From Sulfuricellaceae bacterium (GTDB lineage Bacteria; Pseudomonadota; Gammaproteobacteria; Burkholderiales; UBA9220): a stretch of 11,176 nt of DNA. The stretch covers positions 1 to 11,176 of the forward strand of contig JAIOJO010000025.1 of assembly GCA_019911985.1 (NCBI GenBank), in the 5' to 3' direction. The position numbers and the translations under genes were made by a program. This document shows, piece by piece, positions 1-6,667 of the stretch (its first letter is position 1; each line of letters starts with the position of its first letter). Below the pieces are notes generated by a model. The model was not told the DNA's origin and did not search any database. It saw nothing but the letters and a program-made list of their open reading frames with translations.

Positions 1-1464
1 CTCCAGCATGGCGCCGTCCAGCGGACATTGGCGTAAGGTATCGAAGCCCTTGTCGAGCTGGCCCTGACCCTGAAAAGCCAAGCCCAGCATACGATTGCTT
101 TCCACCGAATCCGCCGCGGACGGGCGGTTGCCTTTTTTTGCCCGCAGAAAACGCTTTGCCGTCAGCAACGCATGGCCTGCCAGCAACAGCAAGGCCGGCG
201 CAAGTAATTGCAGCCAGATGCCTTGGGTCAGCATCAGCACGAAATACCCGCCGATCAAGGCCGCCAGCATCGAGGCCGTAAACGCGGTTCCAACGCCTGC
301 TCCGAGGCGCGGCAAGAGCAGAAGCAAATACAAGGCCACGACGAGCAGCGCCCCTTTTTCCGCCCAGGCGGCCCAAGGCGGCACGACAAGAAAATCGCGC
401 TGGAGGAGGCTCGAAACGTCACGCGCCAAACTCAGCACCGGCGGCGTGCCTGCAGCCGTAGCCGTCCCCCCGCCGGCCGCTGTAGCGCCGACCAAGACGA
501 TTTTCCCGCGGTACTTCGCAGCGGAAACCGTGCCGCTGAGCACGTCGTAAAAGGAATCGACGACAAAACCGCCGTTGCCGCCCTGGTAAGCGTAAGGATG
601 CAGCAGCCACCGGTCGCCGGTTCGGATTTTCAAGCGCCCCAGGCTCACGCCTACGCCCGCCCGGAAACGGATGTCCGCCGGTTTGAGATTCAGGCTGGAC
701 GCCGCCAGCAGCAAAGAGAGGGCGGGGAGGAAATGCCCGGAGTAGCGCACCGCCAACGGCACGGCTCGTACCGTGCCGTCCGCATCCGGCGCGGCGGCGA
801 GGAAGCCGACAGCGGCCGCCCGGCTCCCCAGTTCCGGAATCGGGAAATAGGCTGCGCTCGCCGAGGGGGGCGAGCCTTGCGCAATGCGCAACTCGCTATT
901 CTGCAAATAAGCCGGAAGGCCGCGGTCCGGTTTACCCTGAGCCGCGCCCAGATTCACCGGAAAGCCCAGTAACACGTTTCCGGCGCGGCCCAGGCTTTCG
1001 GCTAGGCGGCGGTCGGCGTCCAAATTCCGCTCGGCGTCGGCAAGCAATTGATCCAGCTTGGCGGTGTCGTCGCGCACCGGGCCGCTAGCTGCGCTTTTCA
1101 AGCTGGATGAGTCGACGAAACGGATCAGCCGACGAATGCGTTCCAAGCCCGGTTCGTTCTGCGGCTCGCCCAACAACCCGGCATAAGCAATCGTTTTAGC
1201 CCCCGCCTTGGACAGAAGATCGATCAAATCGGCATCGATGCCACGCGACCAAGGCCAGCAGCCAAGATGGGCGATGCTGCGGTCGTCGATAGCGATTACC
1301 GCCACCTTATCGCTGGCGGGGTGCCGGACGGCTAGGACGCCGAGATCGTAAGCCTTGCGTTCTAGCCCGAGAATCGGGCCGCTCGCCGAAAACGGCAAGA
1401 ACACCGCCAGCAGCACAAGGACGGCAAACCAATCCGCTTTCCAAAATGGAGACTTCACCACCAT
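1..1464 (-). CDS. CHASE2-domain transmembrane sensor, N-terminal part (C-terminus off the left edge)
   Basis: I translated 488 codons on the minus strand from ATG at 1464 with no stop, so the gene continues past base 1. An N-terminal membrane segment (about residues 11-28) is followed by an extracytoplasmic CHASE2 domain (about 30-345). Hallmarks seen are VAVIAIDDRSI followed by WPWSR near residues 53-74, and GKIVLVGATAAG near 330-342. Three closely spaced membrane helices follow (about 372-388, 397-415, 418-437), then a cytoplasmic TPR-like start (MLGLAFQGQGQLDKGFDTL, from about residue 461). CHASE2 proteins sense unknown periplasmic cues and pass them to a cytoplasmic output such as a Ser/Thr kinase, adenylate or diguanylate cyclase, or histidine kinase. 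The TPR-like linker reminds me of CHASE2 Ser/Thr kinases, but the output domain is not visible. The gene is divergent from the FecR gene. An in-frame ATG at 1476 (MWLN added) is an alternative start; a TAG stop lies upstream of it. Confidence 0.85.
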   Translation of the reverse strand, partial: MVVKSPFWKADWFAVLVLLAVFLPFSASGPILGLERKAYDLGVLAVRHPASDKVAVIAIDDRSIAHLGCWPWSRGIDADLIDLLSKAGAKTIAYAGLLGEPQNEPGLERIRRLIRFVDSSSLKSAASGPVRDDTAKLDQLLADAERNLDADRRLAESLGRAGNVLLGFPVNLGAAQGKPDRGLPAYLQNSELRIAQGSPPSASAAYFPIPELGSRAAAVGFLAAAPDADGTVRAVPLAVRYSGHFLPALSLLLAASSLNLKPADIRFRAGVGVSLGRLKIRTGDRWLLHPYAYQGGNGGFVVDSFYDVLSGTVSAAKYRGKIVLVGATAAGGGTATAAGTPPVLSLARDVSSLLQRDFLVVPPWAAWAEKGALLVVALYLLLLLPRLGAGVGTAFTASMLAALIGGYFVLMLTQGIWLQLLAPALLLLAGHALLTAKRFLRAKKGNRPSAADSVESNRMLGLAFQGQGQLDKGFDTLRQCPLDGAMLE

Positions 1465-1499
1465 ATTGAGCCACATCTTCTTGTTCTACTTGATATTAC

Positions 1500-1529
1500 C
1501 GTATAGTAATGCATTTGCATTTCCTGCAA
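1500..1529 (-). promoter_or_regulatory. Possible sigma-70 promoter for the CHASE2 gene
   Basis: On the minus strand TTGCAG (1529-1524) and TATACG (1505-1500) are separated by 18 nt. TACTAT (1508-1503) is an overlapping alternative -10. The 12-bp palindrome ATGCA-tt-TGCAT (1509-1520) lies in the spacer. The hexamers match consensus only at 3/6 and 4/6, so this is a weak call supported mainly by its position about 35 bp upstream of the start codon. Confidence 0.25.
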
Positions 1530-1610
1530 AGAAATTTATTTGGCATGTTTGGCCTAAAACAACGCCCGTTTCGCCACGCCCCCGCTTTACAAAATCCGCC
1601 AGAAAAAACA

Positions 1611-1625
1611 TTGGATTAAATCCAA
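1611..1625. repeat. Perfect inverted repeat TTGGAT-taa-ATCCAA
   Basis: A 6-bp perfect dyad with a 3-nt centre lies just upstream of the predicted FecR-gene promoter, 5 bp away from a second dyad at 1631-1647. Short symmetric dyads of this form are typical dimeric-regulator sites. No regulator is identified, so the operator role is inference. Confidence 0.4.
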
Positions 1626-1630
1626 CTTAT

Positions 1631-1647
1631 GCCCTTAACATAAGGGC
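1631..1647. promoter_or_regulatory. Perfect inverted repeat GCCCTTA-aca-TAAGGGC, candidate operator
   Basis: A 7-bp perfect dyad with a 3-nt centre contains the predicted -35 hexamer TTAACA (1635-1640) of the FecR-gene promoter. A protein bound here would compete with RNA polymerase. As RNA it could form only a very tight hairpin with no U-run, so a terminator is unlikely. The symmetry is seen directly; the operator function is inferred. Confidence 0.45.
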
Positions 1648-1663
1648 GAATATCCTTTACCAT
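1635..1663 (+). promoter_or_regulatory. Predicted sigma-70 promoter for the fecR-mshE unit
   Basis: TTAACA (1635-1640, 5/6 to consensus) and TACCAT (1658-1663, 4/6) are separated by exactly 17 nt, placing transcription start near 1670 with a leader of about 140 nt before the FecR-gene ATG. The -35 lies within the dyad at 1631-1647. It is the best match I found upstream of 1811, by eye only. Confidence 0.4.
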
Positions 1664-1810
1664 ATGGCTATCCAAAGGGGAGTCCCGACTCAAATGCGCT
1701 TGAGAATGCCAGGCCACCACCTAAGCATGGCAACAACGCCCGAACCGGGCAAGTCGGTTTATTGCCGCGCCTCGGCCTTGATATGCGCCTCCACGAAAGA
1801 GTAGCCGCAA

Positions 1811-2851
1811 ATGAAAAGCCTGCCCATTAAAGTCATCTATTTCTTGATCATCACCATCGCGTCCCTGTTCGCGATGAAGCTGGCCGACTGGTACAAGGGC
1901 GAAGACAAAATCGAAAAAAATTACCTGGTGAAAGAGGTCAGCGGGTCGGCTCAAATACGCCATCAAGCCATTTATAAAACAAAAGAGGGGAGCGTCATTT
2001 TCAAGGGAGAATCCGAATGGACGCCCCTCGGCCCCAGTTCTTTGGTCAACCAGGGCGACACCATCAAAACCAGCGCGGCTTCCAGCGTGGATATCATTAT
2101 GATTAACCCTCAGGGAACCACCGTCGCTTCCCGGATCAAGGAAAATTCGCTGATCCAGATCGAAAGCCAAAAAAGCATGGACAGCGTCATCAAGATGGCG
2201 CTGCGCAGAGGAACGGCGCTGGTTCATGCCTTGACCCTGGGCGCCAAGAAAAAAGAAATATTCGAATTGCGCACGCCCACCGCGACGGCGGGTATCCGCG
2301 GCACGCAATTTTTCGTCAAACACCAGCAAGGCGCCGAACGCACTCAAGTGGCCGTCTCCGAAGGCATAGTCAACGTGCGCCCCGACACCCCGCTGCTGCA
2401 AGGCGCCAGCGTGGATGTGCCGGTCGGCAAAACGCTGACGGCCGATCCGGTCACGCACCTGATGAACGTAGTGGATACCCTGCCGGTAGACCGGGAAGAG
2501 CTGAAGGAAATCAAAACCATTCCAACCAAGATCAGCATGCTCGACAGCCTCAGCAATGCCTTCGGCAACTCAAAGCTCTTCCCGGAAATATACGACCAGA
2601 TACTGACCGAAATCGCCAAGTACTCCATGGGCGCTTTCGAGGATGCTGTTATCATCAACTCCGGGCAGAGCGGGGAGTTCCCCAATTCGCTGCAGGAGAT
2701 TAAGCTGGAAAAAGGCAATTACAACGACCCCTGGGGCACGCCGTATTTTTACAAAAAAACGGGTTCCAGCAGCGCTCTGCTCATTTCGGCCGGGCCGGAC
2801 AAAATCCTCTATTCCAGCGACGATATAGTGAAATTCATCGGACAAAAATAA
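1811..2851 (+). CDS. FecR-domain membrane protein with a GspG-like C-terminal tail
   Basis: This 346-aa protein has one N-terminal membrane anchor (about residues 6-23, IKVIYFLIITIASLFAMKL) and an otherwise extracytoplasmic body. A FecR beta-sandwich spans about 75-200, with GDTIKTSAASSVDI, LRRGTALVHAL and the typical RTPTATAGIRGTQFFV segment. It lacks the N-terminal DUF4880 and iron-dicitrate sigma-regulator features of classical FecR, and no sigma factor is adjacent. The last ~70 residues (FPNSLQEIKL, NDPWGTPYFY from residue 305, then ISAGPDK and SSDDI at 335-339) resemble the C-terminal domain of the major pseudopilin GspG, where such acidic loops bind calcium. The middle (about 225-275) is helical and unrecognised. 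It lies 41 bp upstream of mshE with no terminator between them, so co-transcription is likely. Function is unknown; a periplasmic scaffold or sensor tied to the pilus or to the divergent CHASE2 protein is inference. Confidence 0.85.
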   Translation: MKSLPIKVIYFLIITIASLFAMKLADWYKGEDKIEKNYLVKEVSGSAQIRHQAIYKTKEGSVIFKGESEWTPLGPSSLVNQGDTIKTSAASSVDIIMINPQGTTVASRIKENSLIQIESQKSMDSVIKMALRRGTALVHALTLGAKKKEIFELRTPTATAGIRGTQFFVKHQQGAERTQVAVSEGIVNVRPDTPLLQGASVDVPVGKTLTADPVTHLMNVVDTLPVDREELKEIKTIPTKISMLDSLSNAFGNSKLFPEIYDQILTEIAKYSMGAFEDAVIINSGQSGEFPNSLQEIKLEKGNYNDPWGTPYFYKKTGSSSALLISAGPDKILYSSDDIVKFIGQK

Positions 2852-2891
2852 GCTAAGCTAAGGGCCTCCCGCACGCTTTGAAGGCAAGACC

Positions 2892-4595
2892 ATGGCAAGA
2901 CCACAGCCGGTGCGGCTGGGCGACACGCTCGTCCAGCAGCATTTAATCACCGCCGAACAACTGCAATTCGCCTTAGATCACCAGAAACGCACCGGACGCA
3001 AGCTGGGCCGCACGCTGGTGGAGAACGGCTTCGTCACGGAAGAGCAGATTTCCGGCGCGCTGGCCAAACAGCTCAATATTCCCTACATCAATCTCAAGCA
3101 CTTCACGGTCAACCCGGCCGTATCCAGCAAAATCCCAGAAACCATCGCCCGGCGTTATCGCGCCATCGTTCTCGAAGAACGCGAAAACAGCTTTTTGGTC
3201 GGGCTGGTCGATCCCTCCGACCTGATGACCTTCGACGAGATTTCGCGGCTATTGCCCAAGGAATTGGAACTGGCGGCCGTTACCGAAGAACAACTGCTGC
3301 AAACCATCGACCGGATCTACCGCAAAACCGAGGAAATCAGCGATCTCGCCAAGGAGCTCGAACAGGAACTCGGCAATACCTTGATCGATTTCGGCTCTCT
3401 GATGGCGTCGCCCACGGTCGAAGACGCCCCGGTTGTCAAACTGCTGCAATCCATGTTCGAGGATGCCGTACAAATCAAAGCCTCGGACATCCACATCGAG
3501 CCGCAAGAAAGCCGCCTGCAAATCCGCTTCCGCATCGACGGTGTGCTGCACTTGCAAACCGAAGCCGACATGCGTATCGCGCCTGCCGTTGTGGTGCGCT
3601 TGAAACTCATGTCTGGGCTGGATATTTCGGAAAAACGCTTGCCCCAGGACGGCCGCATCAACGTCAAACTCAAGCAGCAGCAATTGGACGTGCGTGTCTC
3701 CACCCTGCCCACCCAGTACGGCGAATCCATCGTCATGCGTCTGCTCAGCCAGCAGGGCGCCATTCTCGACCTGGAACGGCTCGGCATGCCGACCGGTATG
3801 CTGGAGCGCTACCGCCACCTGATCCATCGCCCCACCGGCATGGTGCTGGTCACCGGGCCGACCGGTAGCGGAAAAACGTCGACACTGTACGCCTCCCTGT
3901 CCGAACTCAATTCCATCGAGAGCAAAATCCTCACGGTGGAAGACCCGGTCGAATACCGTTTGCCGGGCATCAACCAAGTCCAAGTCAACGAAAAAATCGA
4001 ACTGTCGTTTGCCCGCGTGCTGCGCACCTTTTTGCGCCAGGACCCGGACATCATCCTGGTGGGCGAAATGCGCGACAGCGAAACCGCGCAGATCGGCCTG
4101 CGCGCGGCCATGACCGGCCATCTCGTGCTTTCCACCCTGCACACCAACGACGCCATCAGCACACCGATGCGTCTGCTCGACATGGGCGTTCCCAGCTACA
4201 TGCTCGCCTCTTCCCTGCTGGCGGTGATCGCGCAACGCCTGGTGCGCCTGATTTGCGAGTATTGCGCGGAACCCCACACCGTCCAAGCGACCGAGTTGGT
4301 TTGGCTGGAGAACACCATGACAGAGAATTTTCAAGAATATGAATTCAGGCACGGGCGGGGCTGCTCGCGCTGCAATGGAACGGGTTACCATGGCCGCAAG
4401 GGCGTCTATGAAATGCTGGAAATCACGGCCCCGGTAGCCGAAGCCATCAACCGCTTCGACGCCGTCGATTTTTCGCGCATCGCGCTGAAACAATTGGGAG
4501 ACAATACCCTGCGCCACAATATCATCGACCTGGTCTTGAGCGGACGCACAACCCTCTACGAAGCCATGCGGGTCAGCAACCAATTCGATATCTAG
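2892..4595 (+). CDS. mshE: MSHA pilus extension ATPase MshE (GspE/PilB family)
   Basis: This 567-aa cytoplasmic hexameric ATPase powers pilus extension. The N-terminus is a MshEN module with two tandem 24-residue motifs: motif I R8-L9-G10 to Q31 (RLGDTLVQQHLITAEQLQFA...) and motif II K37-L38-G39 to Q60. In Vibrio cholerae MshE the equivalent motifs bind c-di-GMP, with Arg and Gln as key residues. The GspE core follows: Asp box, Walker A GPTGSGKT (322-329), Walker B region DPDIILVGEMRD (384-395), His box TGHLVLSTLHTND (408-420) and a tetracysteine zinc site (C455, C458, C491, C494). Length and motif order are normal for the family and all catalytic residues are present. An AAGG-type ribosome site lies about 7 nt before ATG 2892. 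The stop codon TAG (4593-4595) coincides with the left end of an inserted element. Confidence 0.93.
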   Translation: MARPQPVRLGDTLVQQHLITAEQLQFALDHQKRTGRKLGRTLVENGFVTEEQISGALAKQLNIPYINLKHFTVNPAVSSKIPETIARRYRAIVLEERENSFLVGLVDPSDLMTFDEISRLLPKELELAAVTEEQLLQTIDRIYRKTEEISDLAKELEQELGNTLIDFGSLMASPTVEDAPVVKLLQSMFEDAVQIKASDIHIEPQESRLQIRFRIDGVLHLQTEADMRIAPAVVVRLKLMSGLDISEKRLPQDGRINVKLKQQQLDVRVSTLPTQYGESIVMRLLSQQGAILDLERLGMPTGMLERYRHLIHRPTGMVLVTGPTGSGKTSTLYASLSELNSIESKILTVEDPVEYRLPGINQVQVNEKIELSFARVLRTFLRQDPDIILVGEMRDSETAQIGLRAAMTGHLVLSTLHTNDAISTPMRLLDMGVPSYMLASSLLAVIAQRLVRLICEYCAEPHTVQATELVWLENTMTENFQEYEFRHGRGCSRCNGTGYHGRKGVYEMLEITAPVAEAINRFDAVDFSRIALKQLGDNTLRHNIIDLVLSGRTTLYEAMRVSNQFDI

Positions 4596-4759
4596 GAGCC
4601 TGTCGGACTTGAAGAATCGAAGCGAAAATTCGGCTGGGCGAGGACAGATTTTGCCGGTTTTGCAGGTCAATAGTCATTCTATTGACCCAAAAAACGGTGA
4701 AATATGGACCGCCCAGGCGGATTTGCAGCCGATTTCCTTCAAGTCCGACAGGCTCCTAG
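4592..4759. mobile_element. MITE-like palindromic element with 23-bp perfect terminal inverted repeats
   Basis: The terminal repeats at 4592-4614 and 4737-4759 are perfect inverted copies, starting CTAGGAGCCTGTCGGACTTG. The interior is also an imperfect palindrome: 4630-4672 mirrors 4680-4722 with mismatches. Its centre is a perfect 9-bp hairpin, GGTCAATAG (4665-4673), loop TCATT, CTATTGACC (4679-4687). At 168 bp it encodes nothing, so it is a non-autonomous element. The outermost CTAG is self-complementary and may be a target-site duplication rather than part of the repeat. Removing the insert and one CTAG restores mshE, its TAG stop and a short spacer to mshG. In mRNA the element would fold into one long hairpin. 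The transposase family is unknown. Confidence 0.85.
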
Positions 4760-4779
4760 GCGCAATCCCTTAAGCCCCC

Positions 4780-6015
4780 ATGCCGAATTTTTCCTACAAA
4801 GGCCGCAACAGCCGCGGCGAACTGATGCAGGGGTTTCTGGAAGGCAGCGACAGCAGCGTCGTCGCCGACCAATTGCTCAACATGGACATCATTCCCATCG
4901 ACATCGCCATCGCCTCCCAGGGCGCGACACGCAAGGCAAAAGGGGTCGGCGCGATGTTCAACCAATCGCGCAAAATCGAGCCGCTGGACATCATGCTTTT
5001 CAGCCGCCAGATGTACACCATGCTCAAAGCCGGCGTCCCGATCATGCGCGCGCTCAACGGCATGCGCCAATCGGCCCGCAACCCGGCCTTGGCTGCCGTC
5101 TTGCAAGAACTCAGCAACAGCCTCGACCGCGGCATGGAACTCAGCGATGCGATGCGTCCCTACCCCAAGCTGTTTTCCGAGTTCTACGTCAGCATGGTCA
5201 AGGTGGGCGAAATGACCGGCCAGTTGGATCAGGTTTTTCTCCGCCTGTTCAACCATCTCGAATTCGAAAAAAAAATGCGCGATCAAATCAAAAGCGCGCT
5301 GCGCTACCCGAGCTTCGTCGTATTGGCGATGGCTGCCGCGATGACCATCCTGAATATTTTCGTCATCCCCATCTTCGCCAAGGTGTTCAAGGGATTCGGT
5401 GCCGAACTGCCGCCCATGACCCGCCTGCTCATCGGCATGTCGAATTTTACCGTGCAGTACTGGTGGGCCATGGCCGCCGTGCTGGGAACCGTTGTCGCCG
5501 CGTTCATCAGCTACGTGCGCACCACGGAAGGGAGGTACCGCTGGGATAAATTCAAGCTACGCCTCCCGATCGCCGGAAAAATCATCTTCAAGGCCACCAT
5601 GGCGCGCTTTGCCCGCAGCTTTGCGCTGGCGGGCAAAAGCGGCGTTCCCATCGTGCAAGCTTTCGAAATCGTCGCCAAGGTGGTTGAAAACAGCTTTATC
5701 GCCCAGCGCGTCGGGCAAATGCGCGAGGGCGTATCCCGCGGCGAAAGCGTGCTGCGCACCGCTATCGCCGCCGAGATATTCTCCCCGCTGGAATTGCAAA
5801 TGATCGCCATCGGCGAGGAAACCGGAGAACTCGACAACCTCATGGAAGAAGTCGCGCGCATGTACGAAAGCGATGTGGAATACGATGTCAGCAAGCTCAG
5901 CCAACAAATCGAACCCATCATGATGTCCGTCTTGGCGGTCATGGTGCTAATCCTGGCTTTGGGCATATTCCTGCCGATGTGGGATTTGGGTTCGGCCGCG
6001 CTGCACAAAAAATGA
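4780..6015 (+). CDS. mshG: MSHA inner-membrane platform protein MshG (GspF/PilC family)
   Basis: This 411-aa polytopic protein couples the ATPase to pilin extraction from the membrane. The N-terminal segment (PNFSYKGRNSRGELMQGFLEG) and two T2SSF domains are typical; the first includes LFSRQMYTMLKAGVPIMRAL and the second contains FARSFALAGKSGVPIVQAFEIV. Three membrane helices are seen at about 174-196, 227-246 and 378-402. The C-terminus LALGIFLPMWDLG is a GspF family signature. Length matches the family. The start at 4780 is 20 nt after the inserted element. The upstream CCCTTAAGCCCCC lacks a clear Shine-Dalgarno sequence, so initiation may be weak or may once have relied on coupling to mshE. 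The gene ends in an ATGA overlap with the next gene. Confidence 0.92.
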   Translation: MPNFSYKGRNSRGELMQGFLEGSDSSVVADQLLNMDIIPIDIAIASQGATRKAKGVGAMFNQSRKIEPLDIMLFSRQMYTMLKAGVPIMRALNGMRQSARNPALAAVLQELSNSLDRGMELSDAMRPYPKLFSEFYVSMVKVGEMTGQLDQVFLRLFNHLEFEKKMRDQIKSALRYPSFVVLAMAAAMTILNIFVIPIFAKVFKGFGAELPPMTRLLIGMSNFTVQYWWAMAAVLGTVVAAFISYVRTTEGRYRWDKFKLRLPIAGKIIFKATMARFARSFALAGKSGVPIVQAFEIVAKVVENSFIAQRVGQMREGVSRGESVLRTAIAAEIFSPLELQMIAIGEETGELDNLMEEVARMYESDVEYDVSKLSQQIEPIMMSVLAVMVLILALGIFLPMWDLGSAALHKK

Positions 6016-6620
6016 ACCAAGCCTACGCCCAACTCCTCTACCATGTGCTCGTGCCGTTTCTCAAAATCGGCACCCTTTTCTCGCTCGCCGTCGGCATCGG
6101 CATCCTGCTCGCGCCCCTCAGAATGGAAAAGGCCAACGTCTGGTTCAGCCGCTGGATTTCCACCGTGCATTGGCAACAGCACATCAACCGCCCGCGCAAA
6201 ATCGAACGCTGGGTCTACCGCCGCCACCGGATCGCGGGCCTGGCCGCGCTGGCCTTCGGCCTGGCCTTTCCCTTCGTCATGATCGCCAGCGGCGGGATAG
6301 CGGCCTGGACTGGCGCTTGGTCGCAGGTTCTGCCGTCGCATGAGATGGCGGCCTGGCTATCCGAATCCCTATGGTGGATAGGCTGGCTGGGCAGCGCGCT
6401 GAGCGCCGCGATAGGACTGGTGCTGTTTTTCCGTCCCAGCGCGCTGCGCGAACTCGAAACCTGGGCCAACCGCTGGATCGACCTCGACCGCTATGCCCGA
6501 AAGCTCGACATCGCCCATTACGACCTCGACCGCTTCCTGTGGCGCCACCAGCGCTTGGCGGCCGTTTTTGTCGTGGCGTGCAGCCTCTACAACCTGGCCG
6601 CCCTATGGCGTTTGCCGTAA
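6012..6620 (+). CDS. Unrecognised membrane protein in the mshF position
   Basis: This 202-aa protein starts at ATG 6012 and overlaps the mshG stop by ATGA, which indicates translational coupling. An upstream in-frame ATG at 5979 would overlap mshG more deeply and is less likely. Four hydrophobic segments are visible: about residues 13-34 (FLKIGTLFSLAVGIGILLAPL), 74-96 (GLAALAFGLAFPFVMIASGG), 118-140 (WWIGWLGSALSAAIGLVLFF) and 181-200 at the C-terminus. Basic, Trp-rich loops lie between them (NRPRKIERWVYRRHR; TWANRWIDLDRYARKL). Its location between mshG and the pilin corresponds to mshF in the Vibrio MSHA locus, but I do not recognise sequence similarity to MshF. An accessory role in the inner-membrane assembly platform is inferred from context alone. 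Confidence 0.8.
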   Translation: MNQAYAQLLYHVLVPFLKIGTLFSLAVGIGILLAPLRMEKANVWFSRWISTVHWQQHINRPRKIERWVYRRHRIAGLAALAFGLAFPFVMIASGGIAAWTGAWSQVLPSHEMAAWLSESLWWIGWLGSALSAAIGLVLFFRPSALRELETWANRWIDLDRYARKLDIAHYDLDRFLWRHQRLAAVFVVACSLYNLAALWRLP

Positions 6621-6638
6621 GCGCTTGAAAATTTACGC

Positions 6639-6667
6639 TTGATCTACGCAAAAACCCGGCGTATTCT
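6639..6667 (+). promoter_or_regulatory. Predicted sigma-70 promoter of the pilin gene
   Basis: TTGATC (6639-6644) and TATTCT (6662-6667) are spaced by exactly 17 nt, each 4/6 to consensus. Transcription would begin near 6674, giving a leader of about 160 nt before the pilin ATG at 6835. The position after the end of the 202-aa gene and before the most highly needed subunit is sensible. No sigma-54 element with correct GG/GC spacing was found here. Confidence 0.45.

Larger units (their letters stand above)
1465..1810. other. Divergent intergenic region between CHASE2 and FecR genes
   Basis: This 346-bp non-coding stretch is more AT-rich than the flanking genes. It holds possible promoters for both directions and at least five short perfect inverted repeats: 1509-1520 (ATGCA-tt-TGCAT), 1611-1625, 1631-1647, 1689-1704 (CTCAA-6-TTGAG) and 1738-1750 (GCCCG-aac-CGGGC). 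I see no credible protein-coding frame. A plus-strand open frame crossing it begins inside the CHASE2 gene and looks fortuitous. Confidence 0.6.

Noticed and set aside
208..972. 254-codon plus-strand frame opposite the CHASE2 gene
   Set aside because: Antisense to a clear CHASE2 coding frame; Arg/Gln/His-rich with no domain.
1549..1564. TTGGCATGTTTGGCC as a sigma-54 promoter
   Set aside because: The GG and GC elements are 10 nt apart instead of the required 12, so the spacing is wrong.
1355..1804. 149-codon plus-strand frame across the CHASE2/FecR intergenic region
   Set aside because: Begins inside the antisense of CHASE2 and crosses several palindromes; no ribosome site or recognisable sequence.
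1721..2458. 245-codon minus-strand frame opposite the FecR gene
   Set aside because: Antisense to the FecR domain coding region; no domain and no ribosome site.
3249..4670. 473-codon open frame on the minus strand opposite mshE
   Set aside because: Fully antisense to a gene with all GspE motifs; it arises from GC-rich codon structure and its start lies within the inserted palindromic element. The translation has no recognisable domain.
4704..5549. 281-codon plus-strand frame starting inside the MITE and running over mshG
   Set aside because: Out-of-frame shadow of mshG; His/Arg/Gln-rich composition typical of a shifted GC-rich frame.
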